From assembly GCA_949752735.1 (NCBI GenBank), contig OX457040.1:5613106-5677105 (forward strand): a DNA stretch of 64,000 nt. Reading direction: 5' to 3'. Of the stretch, positions 22,051-34,319 are shown in pieces. The position numbers and the translations under genes are program-made. The notes beneath the pieces were generated by a model that had not been told where the DNA came from, did no database searches, and was given only the letters and a program-made list of their open reading frames with translations. Every line of letters begins with the position of its first letter. The stretch's first letter is position 1. Source of the stretch: Lumbricus terrestris (Eukaryota > Annelida > Clitellata > Crassiclitellata > Lumbricidae).

Positions 22051-23780
22051 GCGACATATATAATTACGTATCGGCCTGTATGGGTAATTTTACATTGTAA
22101 TTTTTATTGTACTGAAACGTGCGGGTCGCACGTTACGGCTTTCACTTCTCCTTCCACTTCCGGAAGCATCTGAATCGTCCCCCCGATAAAGATCTTGCCT
22201 GTTCACATTTACTTCACTTCTTTGGCAGGTTGAAAGATTCTCCCCAGTAGCCTTCATCTTGCCATAGTGCCCTGTTGCGAATACACGTACTACTGGAGGT
22301 ATGGGCAAGCTCTTGGTCAGATGCCGAGTTCAGATCCATACCCATGGTATCTAAATGAAAGAAAGCTGTACCCTTATGGAGCGACCTCTTACTCCTGAGC
22401 TCATGATGCTCTGATGGACAGGGATGACCCACATTATTAGGACTTGCATGTCCAGGGACTCTTGTATCTACCAGGTCTATGGCTTCGAGGGTGCTCCAGG
22501 CGAGTCCTAAGAGCGCGACAGCACATTCTCTAATGTACACATCTGGGTTCGAATCCCCCTCAACAGGTTTTACCAAAAGTATGTCCTTTAAAAGTCAATC
22601 CATGATTCTTTTTGATAGTAAGGCATGAATCTTCCTGACGTTTGGCAGTTCGATTGACGCTGTCTGGTAGATTTCTAAACTTCATCTCATGTACTTCTAA
22701 GGTTCTGACTACTAGGCCTATAGGTTATCCTGGCGCCTATACGTTTTGCTTCTTGGGAGTCTTGACGCCCTTTAAGTTATGCTATGGTCTGAGTGAATTG
22801 CTCTACAAGAGTCGTCAATGCAGCACCTTGTGACTTCTGACAGGCTATCATTTTTGTCATCACTTCCTCTATGCTCTCCATGACATCTTTTTCGGAAGGG
22901 GTTTCAGACATATTATGATTCAATTTATCCACTTTAATTAAGCGCTTTATTGAAATTAGAGTGCTGCATAACGCAATTTCGATAATATCTACATTCTACA
23001 GGCTGAGATTATTGAAATGCAGTATATGCGAATAATGAAATTTTAATAATAAGATAATCGTTGGAGCAGTAGCGGCGCCAGCTCTATACAATTTCGGCAG
23101 TGGCGTAGCTAGCTTAGGGCTGCCATCCGTCCCGGATTCACCGGGATAGTCCCGGAATCGGCACTGTTCGTCCCGTGTCCCGGTTTGACCTCAGATTGTC
23201 CCGAAATTTGTGGTATGCACTTGGCAAAATGATATTATTTTGCACGCTATACTCGGCAAGTTGTGTGATGATTTTGCGTTCTGCGCTCTATTAAGCCTAA
23301 CGTTCTTGGTTGAACATCGAATGTTGGTTGGACAGCGCTGGGTTCAAGTCCTGAAAACTTTACAAACCGCTGACACTCAGTAGCATGATATTGTGTCCCA
23401 TGCACTGTTGGTCCGTTCTATTTCTTTTGAAAGATGAAGTTTTGGTTTCCACGACTTTAAATTGTGCCTATGTGTTAAGAATTGGGGAGACACTGGACAG
23501 TGTTAATTGGTAGGCTATTGGCTAAATGTCACATATAGTGACTGCGGGTGTCCCGGAATGGCAAATCAAGAGTTGGCAGCCCTACCTGTAACCTCTCGCC
23601 CGATGTAAAGTCTCCCCTTCGCACGATATAAAGTATCCACCTCGCACGATATAAAGTCTCCCCTCGAAACAGTCTCCTCTGACTGAAACTTTGCAGTGGA
23701 CGAAATTTTATTATTAATTTAGAAACGTACATGTAGAGTTACGGTTTAGCCTGCTTATCTATGAATTTGATGTGACCGTA
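21400..23780. other. Spacer between units A and B, left part
   Basis: No supported gene. It contains hairpin-type CCCGGGCAAAGCCGGG-like sequence (21560-21650) and a CTGT/CCGT microsatellite (21870-22052). A 120-codon minus-strand frame at 22214-22576 has no family I recognise and no intact partner frame, so I leave it as a possible relic of a mobile element. Confidence 0.5.
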
Positions 23781-24055
23781 CAGGGGCGGAGCAAGGAGGG
23801 CCAAAATGGCCATGCTCCCCCCCATTTAGAAATTTCTATTTTTTAACAGCTATTCTGGCCCGAAAAGTTGACGTGGCTCCCCCCCCCCCAACCCCGTGAG
23901 TAGCTCCGTATGTCCGTTTCCCGCACCCGCGAGGAAGGTCATCAGTTGGGAAATTTGAGGTTGATGACTAAAAAAAGGTCATCAGTTTTTGGGGGGATGG
24001 AAAAAGGTATCTTTTTTGGAAATTTTTGGATGATGACTAAAAAAAAGTTATGATC
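23781..24055. mobile_element. hAT-like debris (CAGGGGCGGAGCAAGG end)
   Basis: The start CAGGGGCGGAGCAAGG and internal pieces such as GGTCATCAGTTTTTGGGG and GATGACTAAAAAAA resemble the other CAGGGGCGG MITEs in the window (37975, 38593 and 50712). No clean target duplication was found because the right end abuts a LINE. Confidence 0.45.
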
Positions 24056-25172
24056 TGAATCTGCATCAGCTCCGGGGAGTGTTTTCGCGTTTTTCACACT
24101 ATTTCTGTATCGTTGTTTTGTTAGGATGTAGTCCAGCTGATAGCGTGCATTGTCTCCGGGTGCCTTCCATGTATATCTCCGTCGTTTTTCTTGCTTGTAC
24201 CAAGTGTTTGTGACCACCATATTTTGCCTCTTGCAGAACTCTACTAGCTTTTGTCCTCTTTCGTTCCTTTTGCCTAGTCCATATTTTCCAATATAGCCTT
24301 CCTCCTCCCCTTCACCTACAGATGCGTTCCAGTCTCCCATAATGATTGTGTAGTCTTTTCCTTTTGTGTTTTCCAATCTTTTTTCTATACTTTCGTATAC
24401 TTTGTCTACCTCCTCTTCCTCGTGTTTTGATGTTGGCATATAGGCCTATACCTGTATGACTACGATGTCGACTGGATGTGCATGTATTCTCACTGATAAC
24501 ATTCTATCTCCACATCTTTCTATTTCAGTAACACATTTGGCAACTCTTTCATCTAGTAGAATCGCTACTCCACTCTGTCCTTTGTTCCCTTCGGTGTATA
24601 TCACTCTTACTCCTTCGCTCGTGAAGTCGCCTCCTTCCTTCCATCTAACTTCAGCTAGCCCCAATATATCCAGTCTGGCCTTTCTCATTTCTCTAATCAC
24701 GTTTGCCAGCTTTCCCGGCCTCATCATCGTTCTTATATTCCATGTTCCCACTCTTATGCTCTCTTTACAAGGTTTTCTCTGGATGACGACCTGAGAAGCC
24801 TTGGAGGCCGAGCTAGCCCTTTTTCCTCCCCTGCCGAACGCGACTCCTCTCAACAGCGGTTGAGAAGAATCGTTCACGTTGTTTACGTTATTTCTTTTCG
24901 TAGTCATTTTCAGTGTTTCTTGGGAATTTAGAGAGGTGGTTTCCCGTTGCCTTCCTCTCGGTGTTTTTAACGAGACACCATCTCCGAGCGTCGATGTCCT
25001 TCATCGTCCGTCCTTCCGACTCCTTGTCCCTGGGGCTCGCATATACCGGCGAGGGTTCGGTCGTCCACCACGCACTCTGTTTCCAACAGGGGTACCGCGT
25101 GTAGGTGGCGTGGTGGGCATTTGGGTGGCAGAGGCTTTTGGAGACGCTTACCACCCCATTTCCCCCCCTCAT
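24056..25172 (-). pseudogene. LINE 5' part: AP-type endonuclease (RTE/CFDP2-like), truncated
   Basis: The minus strand encodes an apurinic-type endonuclease domain in LINE order: VGTWNIRTM, GLAEVRW, GVAILLDE, then YMPTSK, IIMGDWNASVG, RRYTWKAPGD, QLDYIL and SDHNF. These include the catalytic Asn, Glu, Asp/Asn and Asp-His residues of the family. The frame is broken once by UAG at a TAGGCCTA (24441-24448) placed inside the QVYMPT motif. The part after SDH, with the reverse transcriptase, is missing. The upstream sequence up to about 25172 may be its 5' leader. Confidence 0.85.
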
Positions 25173-25179
25173 AAATGTT

Positions 25180-26020
25180 ACACTGTTTTAAAGGTGCATA
25201 AATGGTTCTGTGAATAAAATAATTGATTTGCTAGTCATCACAATAATAATCATTATACCACATTGGGGCAAATATTACGACACCTTTTATGCTGAATAAG
25301 TCATGCATAAGTAATACCAATGCACTTTTTCGATGGCAACGGCCTCTGTTCTCACAAGATGTCTTTAAACCATGGATTCCTCCTACCCATGTCGCTTAAA
25401 CTTCGAAAAACACGACATTGACTCTAAACAGAGAAACGCCGAAAGACAGAGAAACATCAAAGAAAACGACAAAGAACAAAAGTGAGATGGGCGGCAGGAA
25501 AAAGCTCCCAAAAGAACAATCGACGAAAATAATTAATGAGAAGAAACAAGGTAGCAGACGAACAGCAAGAAAAAAGAAATATTTTCGAAGACATTAAAGA
25601 CCTTTGATGTCGCACACCGTCGTTAGACAGCTACAACTACTACTACTGTCGTTTAAGAACGGCTTTTTTGTTTGGAGTCGGAACGACAACAATTATGTGG
25701 ATGATGTTTGTGATTAAGATTTCCGAAACCTATTGCAGATTAAGACAGTTAGTACCGGTAATATAACACTACAAAAGCTGTTTTCTCGCTACGGATTTTA
25801 TTCCTGATATGCACATCGTTTTATGGGTGTCTAAGAGGATCGATAAAAGTAACCATCAATATACGACGTCAACGTGTGGCCCGGTGGCGTAGACATTGTA
25901 TTCATTGATTTCTATGGATTTATAAAGCGAACCTTTAAGAAATCTACTCGTAGGCGTTCCCAGCTAAGCCACGGCGAAAGAAAAAATACTTGAGAGATTT
26001 ATGAAACAGTGTTTGACTGG
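25180..26020. other. Spacer, nothing recognised
   Basis: No open frame of note and no repeat that I can classify. Confidence 0.4.
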
Positions 26021-26260
26021 TCAGTTGTAGCAAATTAAGCTTGAAGGAAGGTCATTCCAGATTGACGGCCCTGCAACCGAGAAAGTACGGCGTTGTCTGG
26101 CAGCTAAGCGAGCCCGTGGAACAATAGGCGTTGTCCCTTCATAGCAGAGCAAAGATGCCCGCCGCGCTTCAACGTCAGTGACTGGGCGACAGAGATCGCC
26201 TCGGTAAGATGGAGTGAGATGAGCGTGAAACAAGAACAGCTATTCCGTATGAGATACGTC
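26021..26260 (-). mobile_element. LINE C-terminal fragment
   Basis: The minus-strand frame 26021-26233 reads LTPSYRGDLCRP, RARLAARQRRTFSVAGPSIWNDLPSSL, a reverse-transcriptase C-terminus of L2/CR1 type related to the fragment at 9745-10209. Confidence 0.7.
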
Positions 26261-26629
26261 TGGGGGCTATAATTGGCATTCAGTGCAACGCATCACGTAG
26301 GCCTATACATGTAGATAAAGACAGAGGAAAATTTGGGAAATCGCCCAATGAGCCGAGCAGCGGAGCACAGAACCCGATGTAATCGTCCCAGAACCACAAG
26401 GAGAGGCCAACAAGGATGGAGCAACAATGGTCAATTCGACTAGTAACAAAGGCATGCACATTAATTTTTCACAAGCACAACTAGCGCGTCGTGAGACGTA
26501 GAGCAAGCAACCACATGGAGCTAGCATGATGTCTATGACATATATAGCATCTTTAATGCAGATTCTATTTATTGTATTTTTGATATTCGTTCCTGCAGTG
26601 TCCCATTTTCCGGACGCTAGGCGCCTTTG

Positions 26630-26930
26630 GTTCAACGACCTACCTCGGATCACAGACAGAACGACTTTGAATGGATGGATGGATCCGGTTTGACCAGGGT
26701 CTATGACAACAGAGGCCGTTAACCTGGACAGAAATTTGCTCGGCATATCACAGCACTGATGAGCAAGGTACTGAACCACTATTGTTATTACGACTTTGAA
26801 TGGATGGATGGATCCGATTTGACCAGGGTCTATGACAACAGAGGCCGTTACCCTGGACAGAAATTTGCTCGGCATATTACAGCACTTAAGAGCAAAATTC
26901 TTGAATCTCATTCGATACGACTTTGAACGA
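26630..26930 (+). repeat. Two tandem copies of a ~130-bp sequence
   Basis: The blocks 26660-26778 and 26790-26905 both contain ACGACTTTGAATGGATGGAT, TTTGACCAGGGTCTATGACA and CTGGACAGAAATTTGCTCGG. A third, inverted relative lies at about 29740-29820 in unit B. Confidence 0.75.
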
Positions 26931-27078
26931 CAATCGTGTTTAATTATTGCATTATAGGGAACGCTATTAAAGGTGTTCAATTTGTCTTTCTTTGCTTTGC
27001 AATCTAGCCTACCAGCGTATAAATTACTGATTGCACGCGACAGACGAGTAGCGATTACAAAACTCGAAGTACTCTATG

Positions 27079-27291
27079 TGTTTGTATGTATTTATTTGTA
27101 TGTGCACTTGTTATAGCGCCCCTTCAAGCTTACTACCCAGAGGTGCTCCCGGCCACAGCGCGGAAGCCCTTAGCAATTGCGAGTGAATGACTTACTCAGA
27201 GTTCCTACGCGGCGGCTTGAGTGGATTCGAACCCGCAACCCTCCGGCTGGAAGGCAACGAACATACCCTCTACACTACACCACAACGCCCC
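27079..27291 (-). mobile_element. tRNA-derived SINE
   Basis: On the minus strand it begins GGGGCGTTGTGGTGTAGTG (A-box-like) and has GGGTTCGAATCCACTC (B-box), then the shared tail with GGGGCGCTATAACAAGTGC and an AAATAC-type end. It is the same family as 44688-44910 and 52583-52802. Confidence 0.8.
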
Positions 27292-28319
27292 AATTTGTGT
27301 AATTGGGATTATTTGTCGAATAAATTTCTCTAGCGCTTTATAAGCCAGCCAGACGCACAAGCAAAATTAGATTGCACCGCTAATATTCCTTTTAGACAAC
27401 TTTGAAAAGTATCCATATGGCGGGGGCATGCACCTTTGATCCTGATGCACCATTGATTCCTTGTCGTTTTCTTTGGAATTACTTACTTAGGCCTACTTGA
27501 CTATAATAGCAGGGCACCAGATTTCAGAGGTTAACCCCGACCCTCCCATTGGCTTAGGAGAAAAGTTTTTTAAAGGTTCTATATCCACTTAAATAAGAAA
27601 AAAACAATTGCTTGTAGTAACAATTGTTTTTCTTACTTTATTCTCTTTGCTGCGATTTATTCCCTTTTTATTTACTGTAATACTGTCGGGTTGGTGTCAG
27701 GACGGGCACCCGGCCAGGCCATAAAACCCCAAACTCTCCCCATCATAAATTCATGGCTACGCCACTGTCAAGTGTGCGTTGGTCCGAAAGGGTTGGGACG
27801 ACAGTTTTGTTATTCTATACTGTGACAGCAGTGATAGTTACGTTGAAAGAATTTGAGTTTGGCGTATGGCAAAATAAAGTTGAAGGAAATGGACGATCAG
27901 ATTGACAGCTGTTTGTGGCAGTTAATTAGATCGGTTGCGGGGATTGGTACGTGTAGCAGTTCAGCCTTGATGGAGATGGATTGTGAGCATATGTCTTTCC
28001 ATCTAATAATTTATAGCATTGTGGAATGTCTAAAGGCACGCGCCTGACACGAGAATTCAGTTTCGTGGAGTTGGTCTAGATTCTAGAATGATAAAATATT
28101 ACGTGTAGGCTACGTGTATAGACCTATTCTTAGAACATGTTTTATTTCTGTTGGTTTGTATGGAATGCTGAGGTTCGAATAGGTGAGGAGGTCAAGGCAA
28201 GGCGTTGTATGCGAGTAAAAGAAGAGGAATGTTAGTGGTAGGATTGCTTAAAAGAGATTATGTTCAGAGAAGAAATGTTAAGAAGAGAAATGAGAACAAG
28301 AAATGCGAAGATGAGAACG

Positions 28320-28590
28320 TCGCAATATGATGGAGGAGGAAGAGAAGGAGAGGGAGGAGAAGGGGAAGGAGGAGGACGACGACGAGCAGGAGGAGGGGAG
28401 GAGCAGGAGGAGCAGGAGGAGCAGGAGGAGAATGAGAATGAGAATGAGAAAGACAAGGAGTTGGAAAGGGAGAAGGAGAAAGAAAAGGAGAAAGAGAAGT
28501 AGAAGGGGTTGGAGTAGAAGCAGGAGCAGGAGGTGGAGGAGAAGGAGGAGGAGGAGCAAGAAGAGAAGATGGAGTAGAAGACGGAGGAAT
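28320..28590 (+). repeat. Polypurine tract of unit B
   Basis: AGG/GAG/GAA-rich sequence homologous in position to 480-745 of unit A. Frames here are low-complexity. Confidence 0.85.
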
Positions 28591-28599
28591 GTCAAATTT

Positions 28600-29840
28600 A
28601 AATACAAATTACTATTGTGAATCGTTTGATCTGCGAGTCTGGCTCTGCCTTCGGCGAGAGATGACGTCAGGGGCAATGACGACGTGATAATTCATTCATT
28701 CATTACTATTGTAATAAGAATTATTATGCATTGTTCAGCGGTTTGATGTCGTCTAAATTTTGCATCGCTAACAGCTGCATCAAACTTTAGTATGTTCATA
28801 TCCCGGGATTTAATGTGAAGTGCGAGCTGAAAATAGCTGCACTTGTCTGCAAATTCGCATGAGGTTTTGCTAAAAAAAATTACGTCACATCGTTACGTTT
28901 CCGAACCATTCTTGGGACACAATACATACTCACAGACGATATAGACTTTCGGACAAAATATAGTTCAACTTTGCCAATTTTACTTTTCTTGTTGGGAAAA
29001 AAGATATTTTAAGGTGTCTTATTCGAACTTTCCTTTTGAAGGTTCCACATCAGAAGAACCAAATTAGAGAACCATCGCAGCGACGATTATGTCATTAAAC
29101 ACTCAAATGATTTCATTTAATGAAAACACTGGAAGTTCGAGCGCAAGCTACATGTATATTATAGGTAAAAGGAATGCGAAAGAGAAACGTCAGTTGGTAA
29201 CGCTAAAAACATTTCCGCTCCATCGTTATAGACTTCGAGCCCACCGATCTACAGTATAAATTTGTCATATTTTATTCCAGGGCTGTTTTAACGTGCAGTT
29301 GTTCACAAAATGTGCAGTTCTAAACGGATTTGTGCAGTTGTAGAAGCACTTCTGTACGCAGTACAGTTAAAACTAGCAAAAAGGTCATTGTCCTCCGATT
29401 GGAAGTAATTTACCATGGAGGAAGGTAAGGAAAGAACGTTGTGCGGTTCAAAAATTCCATAAAAAACAGCCCTGTTATATTCAGTACATGTTTATAAACT
29501 CATACTCCTGATACTTCGGTTTTTGACTGTAGAAGAAATCCGAGGATCTCGTGCGAAATGATATGTAATAATATCGCAATAATGCATGATTAATGCGTTA
29601 AAATCAGTCATGGCTGACATCCGAAGAGGCACTATTATAACGTCACTGAAGTTAGACACCTTTGAAACGGTGAAGAATTAACCTTTAAATTTTTCTATTT
29701 TGTCCATGTTGTTAATTAATGTTTTTAGCTCTTAAGTGCTGTAATACGCCAAGCAAATTTCTGTCCAGTGTAACGACCTCTGTTGTCATAGAGCCTGGAC
29801 AAATGGGATCCATCCATGTTATTCGATGTCAATGTAATAA
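28600..29840. other. Unit B flank, no gene seen
   Basis: No supported coding frame. A stretch near 29280-29470 resembles 16430-16615 of unit A (the TGCAGTTCTAAAC repeats), marking another dispersed repeat. Confidence 0.45.
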
Positions 29841-29842
29841 GA

Positions 29843-29880
29843 TAAGCGTCATTTGGGATCATGATCCCAAATGACGCTTA
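29843..29880. repeat. 38-bp perfect palindrome
   Basis: TAAGCGTCATTTGGGATCA is followed at once by its exact reverse complement. There is no spacer. Confidence 0.95.
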
Positions 29881-29892
29881 TGCTTTCATTGG

Positions 29893-30043
29893 GAATGTGT
29901 GGAGCAAAAGCGAGCTGTTGGTCCATAGTAGCACAGTAACACAGTTTATAACGAAGCTGGGACCATAGTCACTGACTATGGTCCCAGCGTCGTTATAAAC
30001 TGTGTTACTATGGACCAACAGCTCGCTTTTGCTCCACACATTC
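29893..30043. repeat. 151-bp near-perfect palindrome joined to LINE sequence
   Basis: The arms 29893-29967 and 29968-30043 are inverted copies, with one mismatch and one 8-base insertion (GCACAGTA) in the left arm. The right arm runs into a LINE-like frame (30010-30160: KISHISNYMHDVLHWLP), so a 5'-inverted LINE insertion is a plausible origin. Confidence 0.9.
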
Positions 30044-30170
30044 ACTTAGACGGTCTTATTGGCCGCAAACTCAAAATCAGCCACATTTCCAACTATATGC
30101 ATGACGTTCTCCACTGGCTCCCACTCAAGCAGCGAATTGAGTATAGGATGAGGGGGCTGATGCAGAGGGC
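30010..30170 (+). mobile_element. LINE reverse-transcriptase fragment
   Basis: KISHISNYMHDVLHWLPLKQRIEYR matches in pattern the HISGYIRDVLHWLPVQSRIYFR part of the LINE at 9745. It is short and then lost in hAT-like sequence. Confidence 0.6.
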
Positions 30171-30429
30171 AAATCCGGCCATTTCCCCATTTAGAAAAAA
30201 TTTTGACCGGATATTCTGGCTCGGAAGTTGACGTGCCCCCTCCCGACCCCTTTGAGTAATTTCGCAGGTCGTAGACCCTCCCCAAGAGGTCCTTACAGGG
30301 GTTTCAGAGCACTGTACGACTTAGAAAAAAGGTCATCACTTATTTTTGTGGGAAAAATGTACGATTTTCCTGGGAAATGGTATCTTCTTGAATGAATGAA
30401 TGAATGAATGAATGAATGAATGAAATTAG

Positions 30430-31950
30430 TCGCTACTGTCAGTACAGTGGTAGTGCCAGTCCAGAACCCAGAAGAATGAGGAGGACTACAGTAATCATCT
30501 TCTTTGTGACACACTGTCGTTAAACAGCACCTAACCAGATAATAGAAGAGAGATCAAATGCAAATGCAAATTGTCTATATACAAATTTAATTTATTAAAA
30601 GACATCTGCTGTAGATGTATTCAGAGTTAATCTGTATTGTCGTATTAACAGCAATAGTTGCCATAAGACGTCGTTAAACTCTACCTCGGCTATAATATTT
30701 TTTTCCCCAATAATCCGGCTGACAGACCGCAACCGGTTACAGTACATAATACAGCTACGCAGAACGAACAAGTTAGGTAATTCAAGCGATCCACAAAGAA
30801 AGCAAACCACAGAAGACATAAAATATCACAAATCTGTAACCATGCCAGTCGCAAGCTCTTGGTACCTTAGCTGCCCTAGGTGCCACCTCGGGATTGAAGG
30901 GAGTCGAACGGCAGACCGTAAGCACTTCAAGCCATAGTGTTGTCCATTGTAATACTAACCCCTTCCCAACTCCCAATTATAAATATTTATATAAATTAAA
31001 TTTGTATATAGACAATAAATAATATAGGCTAATTATGCAATGTCTGCGAAGCTGATCGGCGTAATCGTAATCGTAATCTTCTGATTTCTAAAGCGCCACT
31101 AGAAAGCCAAGCGCGGGGCACCGGTTTATTCACGAGCGCTGCGTTGAGTTAGAAGGGCTGTCCTTGAGAGTAGTCCGTGGTAGTCCGGGTCGAGTTACCA
31201 TAGGATCAGGATCAAATGCGTTGAGTCAAAAGGGTCCTCCGTAAGAGTAGTCCATGGTGGTTCGGGTCGAGGTGGTGGAACAGCTATTAATGTGGGTGTC
31301 GTATGAGCCTGGAATTGGAGGGTGAGGGATCAGATGAAACAGGATAAGACCCGAGGTGTGATGGATAGGGGAGCCTGAGGAAGATGATGGTGTGTGATTA
31401 GTAATGATGGAGAAGCGTAGATGTCAAACAACGACAGTCTCATGAATAACAGCAGTTGGGCGGTCTGCGATAACAACACATTCCACGTACTGCGGAGTTT
31501 AATTCCACTGACGAGACCTTGCGTTCTTCGGCCCGGATCTCACAACTTTCTGCTGCCACAAAAAGATGAAAAAATTCATACCTAGTGTCATTTTTAAAAG
31601 GCTGTCTAAAAAAGAAATAAATCTAGTCAATACGATCAATTACAAACAGCTCACCGTGTAGGAATCGCCAAATCGGAATTTCTTAAACTCTTCCCTCATT
31701 GACTCTCTGTTTTTTGTTGTTGTCAGCTTTGTAAAATGGTTATGGCTTCATTTACATTCTGAAAGTAATTAAATTGCAAGTTTGCGCCTTTCAAGCTGGT
31801 GGAATGCAGATTACCACTTAGTTCTATACCGTTTTCTCAGTAATTATTATCTGCCAAAATGTAAACAATTATTTTAGCTGACTAAGCATTTATCTATAAA
31901 CATACCATGCAATGAGTACTTCCCTGATATGAGTGGAGTGAAAGAATTTT
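30430..31950. other. Unit B flank matching 1600-2990
   Basis: Long collinear identity with unit A, without the TA-MITE, the fold-back element or the T-rich MITE. About 31060-31420 holds extra sequence absent from A. No gene is seen. Confidence 0.6.
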
Positions 31951-31963
31951 GACGATGAATGGA

Positions 31964-32235
31964 TGGACGGACGGACGGACGGACGGACGGACGGACGGAC
32001 GGACGGACGGACGGACGGACGGACGGACGGACGGGTGGATGGATGGATGGATGGATGGGTGGACGTAACGGATGGATGGATGGATGGATGGATGGATGGA
32101 TGGATGGATGGATGGATGGATGGATGGATGGATGGATGGATGGATGGATGGATGGATGGATGGATGGATGGATGGATGGATGGATGGATGGATGGATGGA
32201 TGGATGGATGGATGGACGTAACGGATGAATGGATG
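31964..32235 (+). repeat. (GGAC)n then (GGAT)n microsatellite, unit B
   Basis: About 70 bp of GGAC followed by about 190 bp of GGAT, at the position of 3993-5070 in unit A. Next, at 32260-32460, a block around the CCTAACATTCTT sequence is repeated in inverted orientation. Confidence 0.95.
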
Positions 32236-34319
32236 GAGACAGACAGGCAGACAGAGGCATTATTTCCCTTGGTTCAACTTATTTTGATCCAAAATTATCT
32301 TTTCATCAATTAAGTCTAATGTCTAAGAATGTTAGGTGTCTACACAGCCGATAAAAACAGTCAGAGATACACAGAGAGGGATACAGAGAGAGAGAGACAG
32401 ACAGAGATACAGAGACAGAGACAGAGCTGTGTAGACACCTAACATTCTTCGACATTAGACTTAATTGATGAAAAGATAATTTTGGATCAAAATAAGTTGA
32501 ACCATGGAAAATAATGCCATAGTTGTCAAAGTTTAGATGGAATAAAATACAATTTTGACAATATAACTCTCGGGGAGACTTTGTTTCAGCGGGGGGGGAT
32601 GAAATATTCTCTCTCCCCCAACCGGATACTTCATTTTGGAATAATAATAGTCTCAGGGGGCGAATTTATTCTGAAATAGATCCTCCGAGACAAGAATTTG
32701 CTTCAAAATAGAGTATTGGGGGGGGCGTTTAGGGGAGACTGTCACGCGACATTGGCCAAAGACAAGACGCATACCAGGAACAACAAACTTTCCAGCACAT
32801 ACTGATCGCAATCTTGCAAAAAACTTTTCCCCACATTTTGTTGGGAGTCTCCCTACGAACATAAACGCCATCTGTCGACCGGAATCCGTTGGCTGATCCC
32901 ACGTGTGTGTGCGTCCGTGCGTGCGTGTGCGTGGGCGTGTGCGTGTGCGTCCGTGCGTGCGTGTGTCCGTGCGTGCGTTCGTGAGTGCGTGCGTTCGTGT
33001 GTGTGTGTGGGTGTGTGCGCTTGTGTCAACGGTGACTGTTATAGCTACATGTAAAAATTGCTTTCCTGCCCGTGAAGTAGTCTCTTAAACTGTAAGCGAC
33101 TTTCCAACTATGACCTCTATGTAGTTTGTTATTTTCACAGCCTTAAAAAAACCGTCAAAAATGTTCATTAGTGCAAATGCACCCGGTATTCATGAATAAC
33201 AAATCGTTCGCAGAAATTACTAAACACACGCAAACAAATAAATACGCTAATAATTATGGGGTGTTTAGATCCGTTGCCCGATGTGCAGACCTGCACGGGA
33301 AAGACTATATTCCTACTAAGTATTATTATGTTCTTTTTTTATCGCATTTAGCGATGATACAATAATATTATTCCGCGGCATTATGAGAGATACAGTAGGC
33401 TAACATTTTATATAATACCCATAGGCGCAACCACTCTATGGGACCCACGGGACGCGTCCCCCCCAACTTTTTGGAGACTTGGGACGGTCCCCCAAATTTC
33501 GGCGAATGGTCCCCTCCCCAACTTTCGACGAATGGTCCCCTCCAACTTTCGACGAGAGGCTTGGGACTTTTGCAACCGACTACTGCTAATAGCCATTTCA
33601 ATATAGACTGGCATATTAAGAACGTAGCTTCTCAGCATTAAGGCTGAATCAAGAGTGTTTTAATCCTGCCTGTAGGCCAACGTCTTAACTCGACAGTGTT
33701 GGCGTCTCACACAGATAGCACGTGAAACCACGGGCGGAAACCTAGGGGGGCAGAGGGGACGGTCCCCCAAGGGAGGCGTGGGGGGGACGGCCCATGCATT
33801 TGCCCTCCCCTTCAATGTTTAATCGTTATGGCATGTACACACACACGTCAGTAGAGTTCTAGAGAGAGAAAACTTTAGCAGATGAAGTTCATATTTCTAA
33901 TGATATGAATTCCCGGGCAATCCAGGCTCTAACCAATAGTTATTTAGTCCCACGTTGACTAATTTGCGAACATTATAATGTGTGGATAAGATACCTCTTT
34001 TTACGTATAACCAGTTATTTTAAAACATTGCCAACACCAAACGTAACAACTGATATAAAATTAATGGACTCCATCAGGAAAAAAGAAGTTCAAATTACCC
34101 GACTTAGGATGTGGCATGTCCTTAATAACACTTGGCTGAAAGTGTTAGGTAAAAGCACAACAGGCCTAAATGTCAACTGCTTGAAACAACTGAGCATAAT
34201 ACTGCTTGCGTGTATAAAGAATGATATAACAATCTTACTACTTAAAAAATGCGAGGAGAAAAAAGTGGAATGCACTGTTAAAAATCGAAGATGTCTCTTA
34301 CACACATCTTTTAATTTTA

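Noticed and set aside
22214..22576. 120-codon minus-strand frame as a gene
   Set aside because: No recognisable family or splice context; left as part of the spacer, with the caveat that it could be a mobile-element relic.
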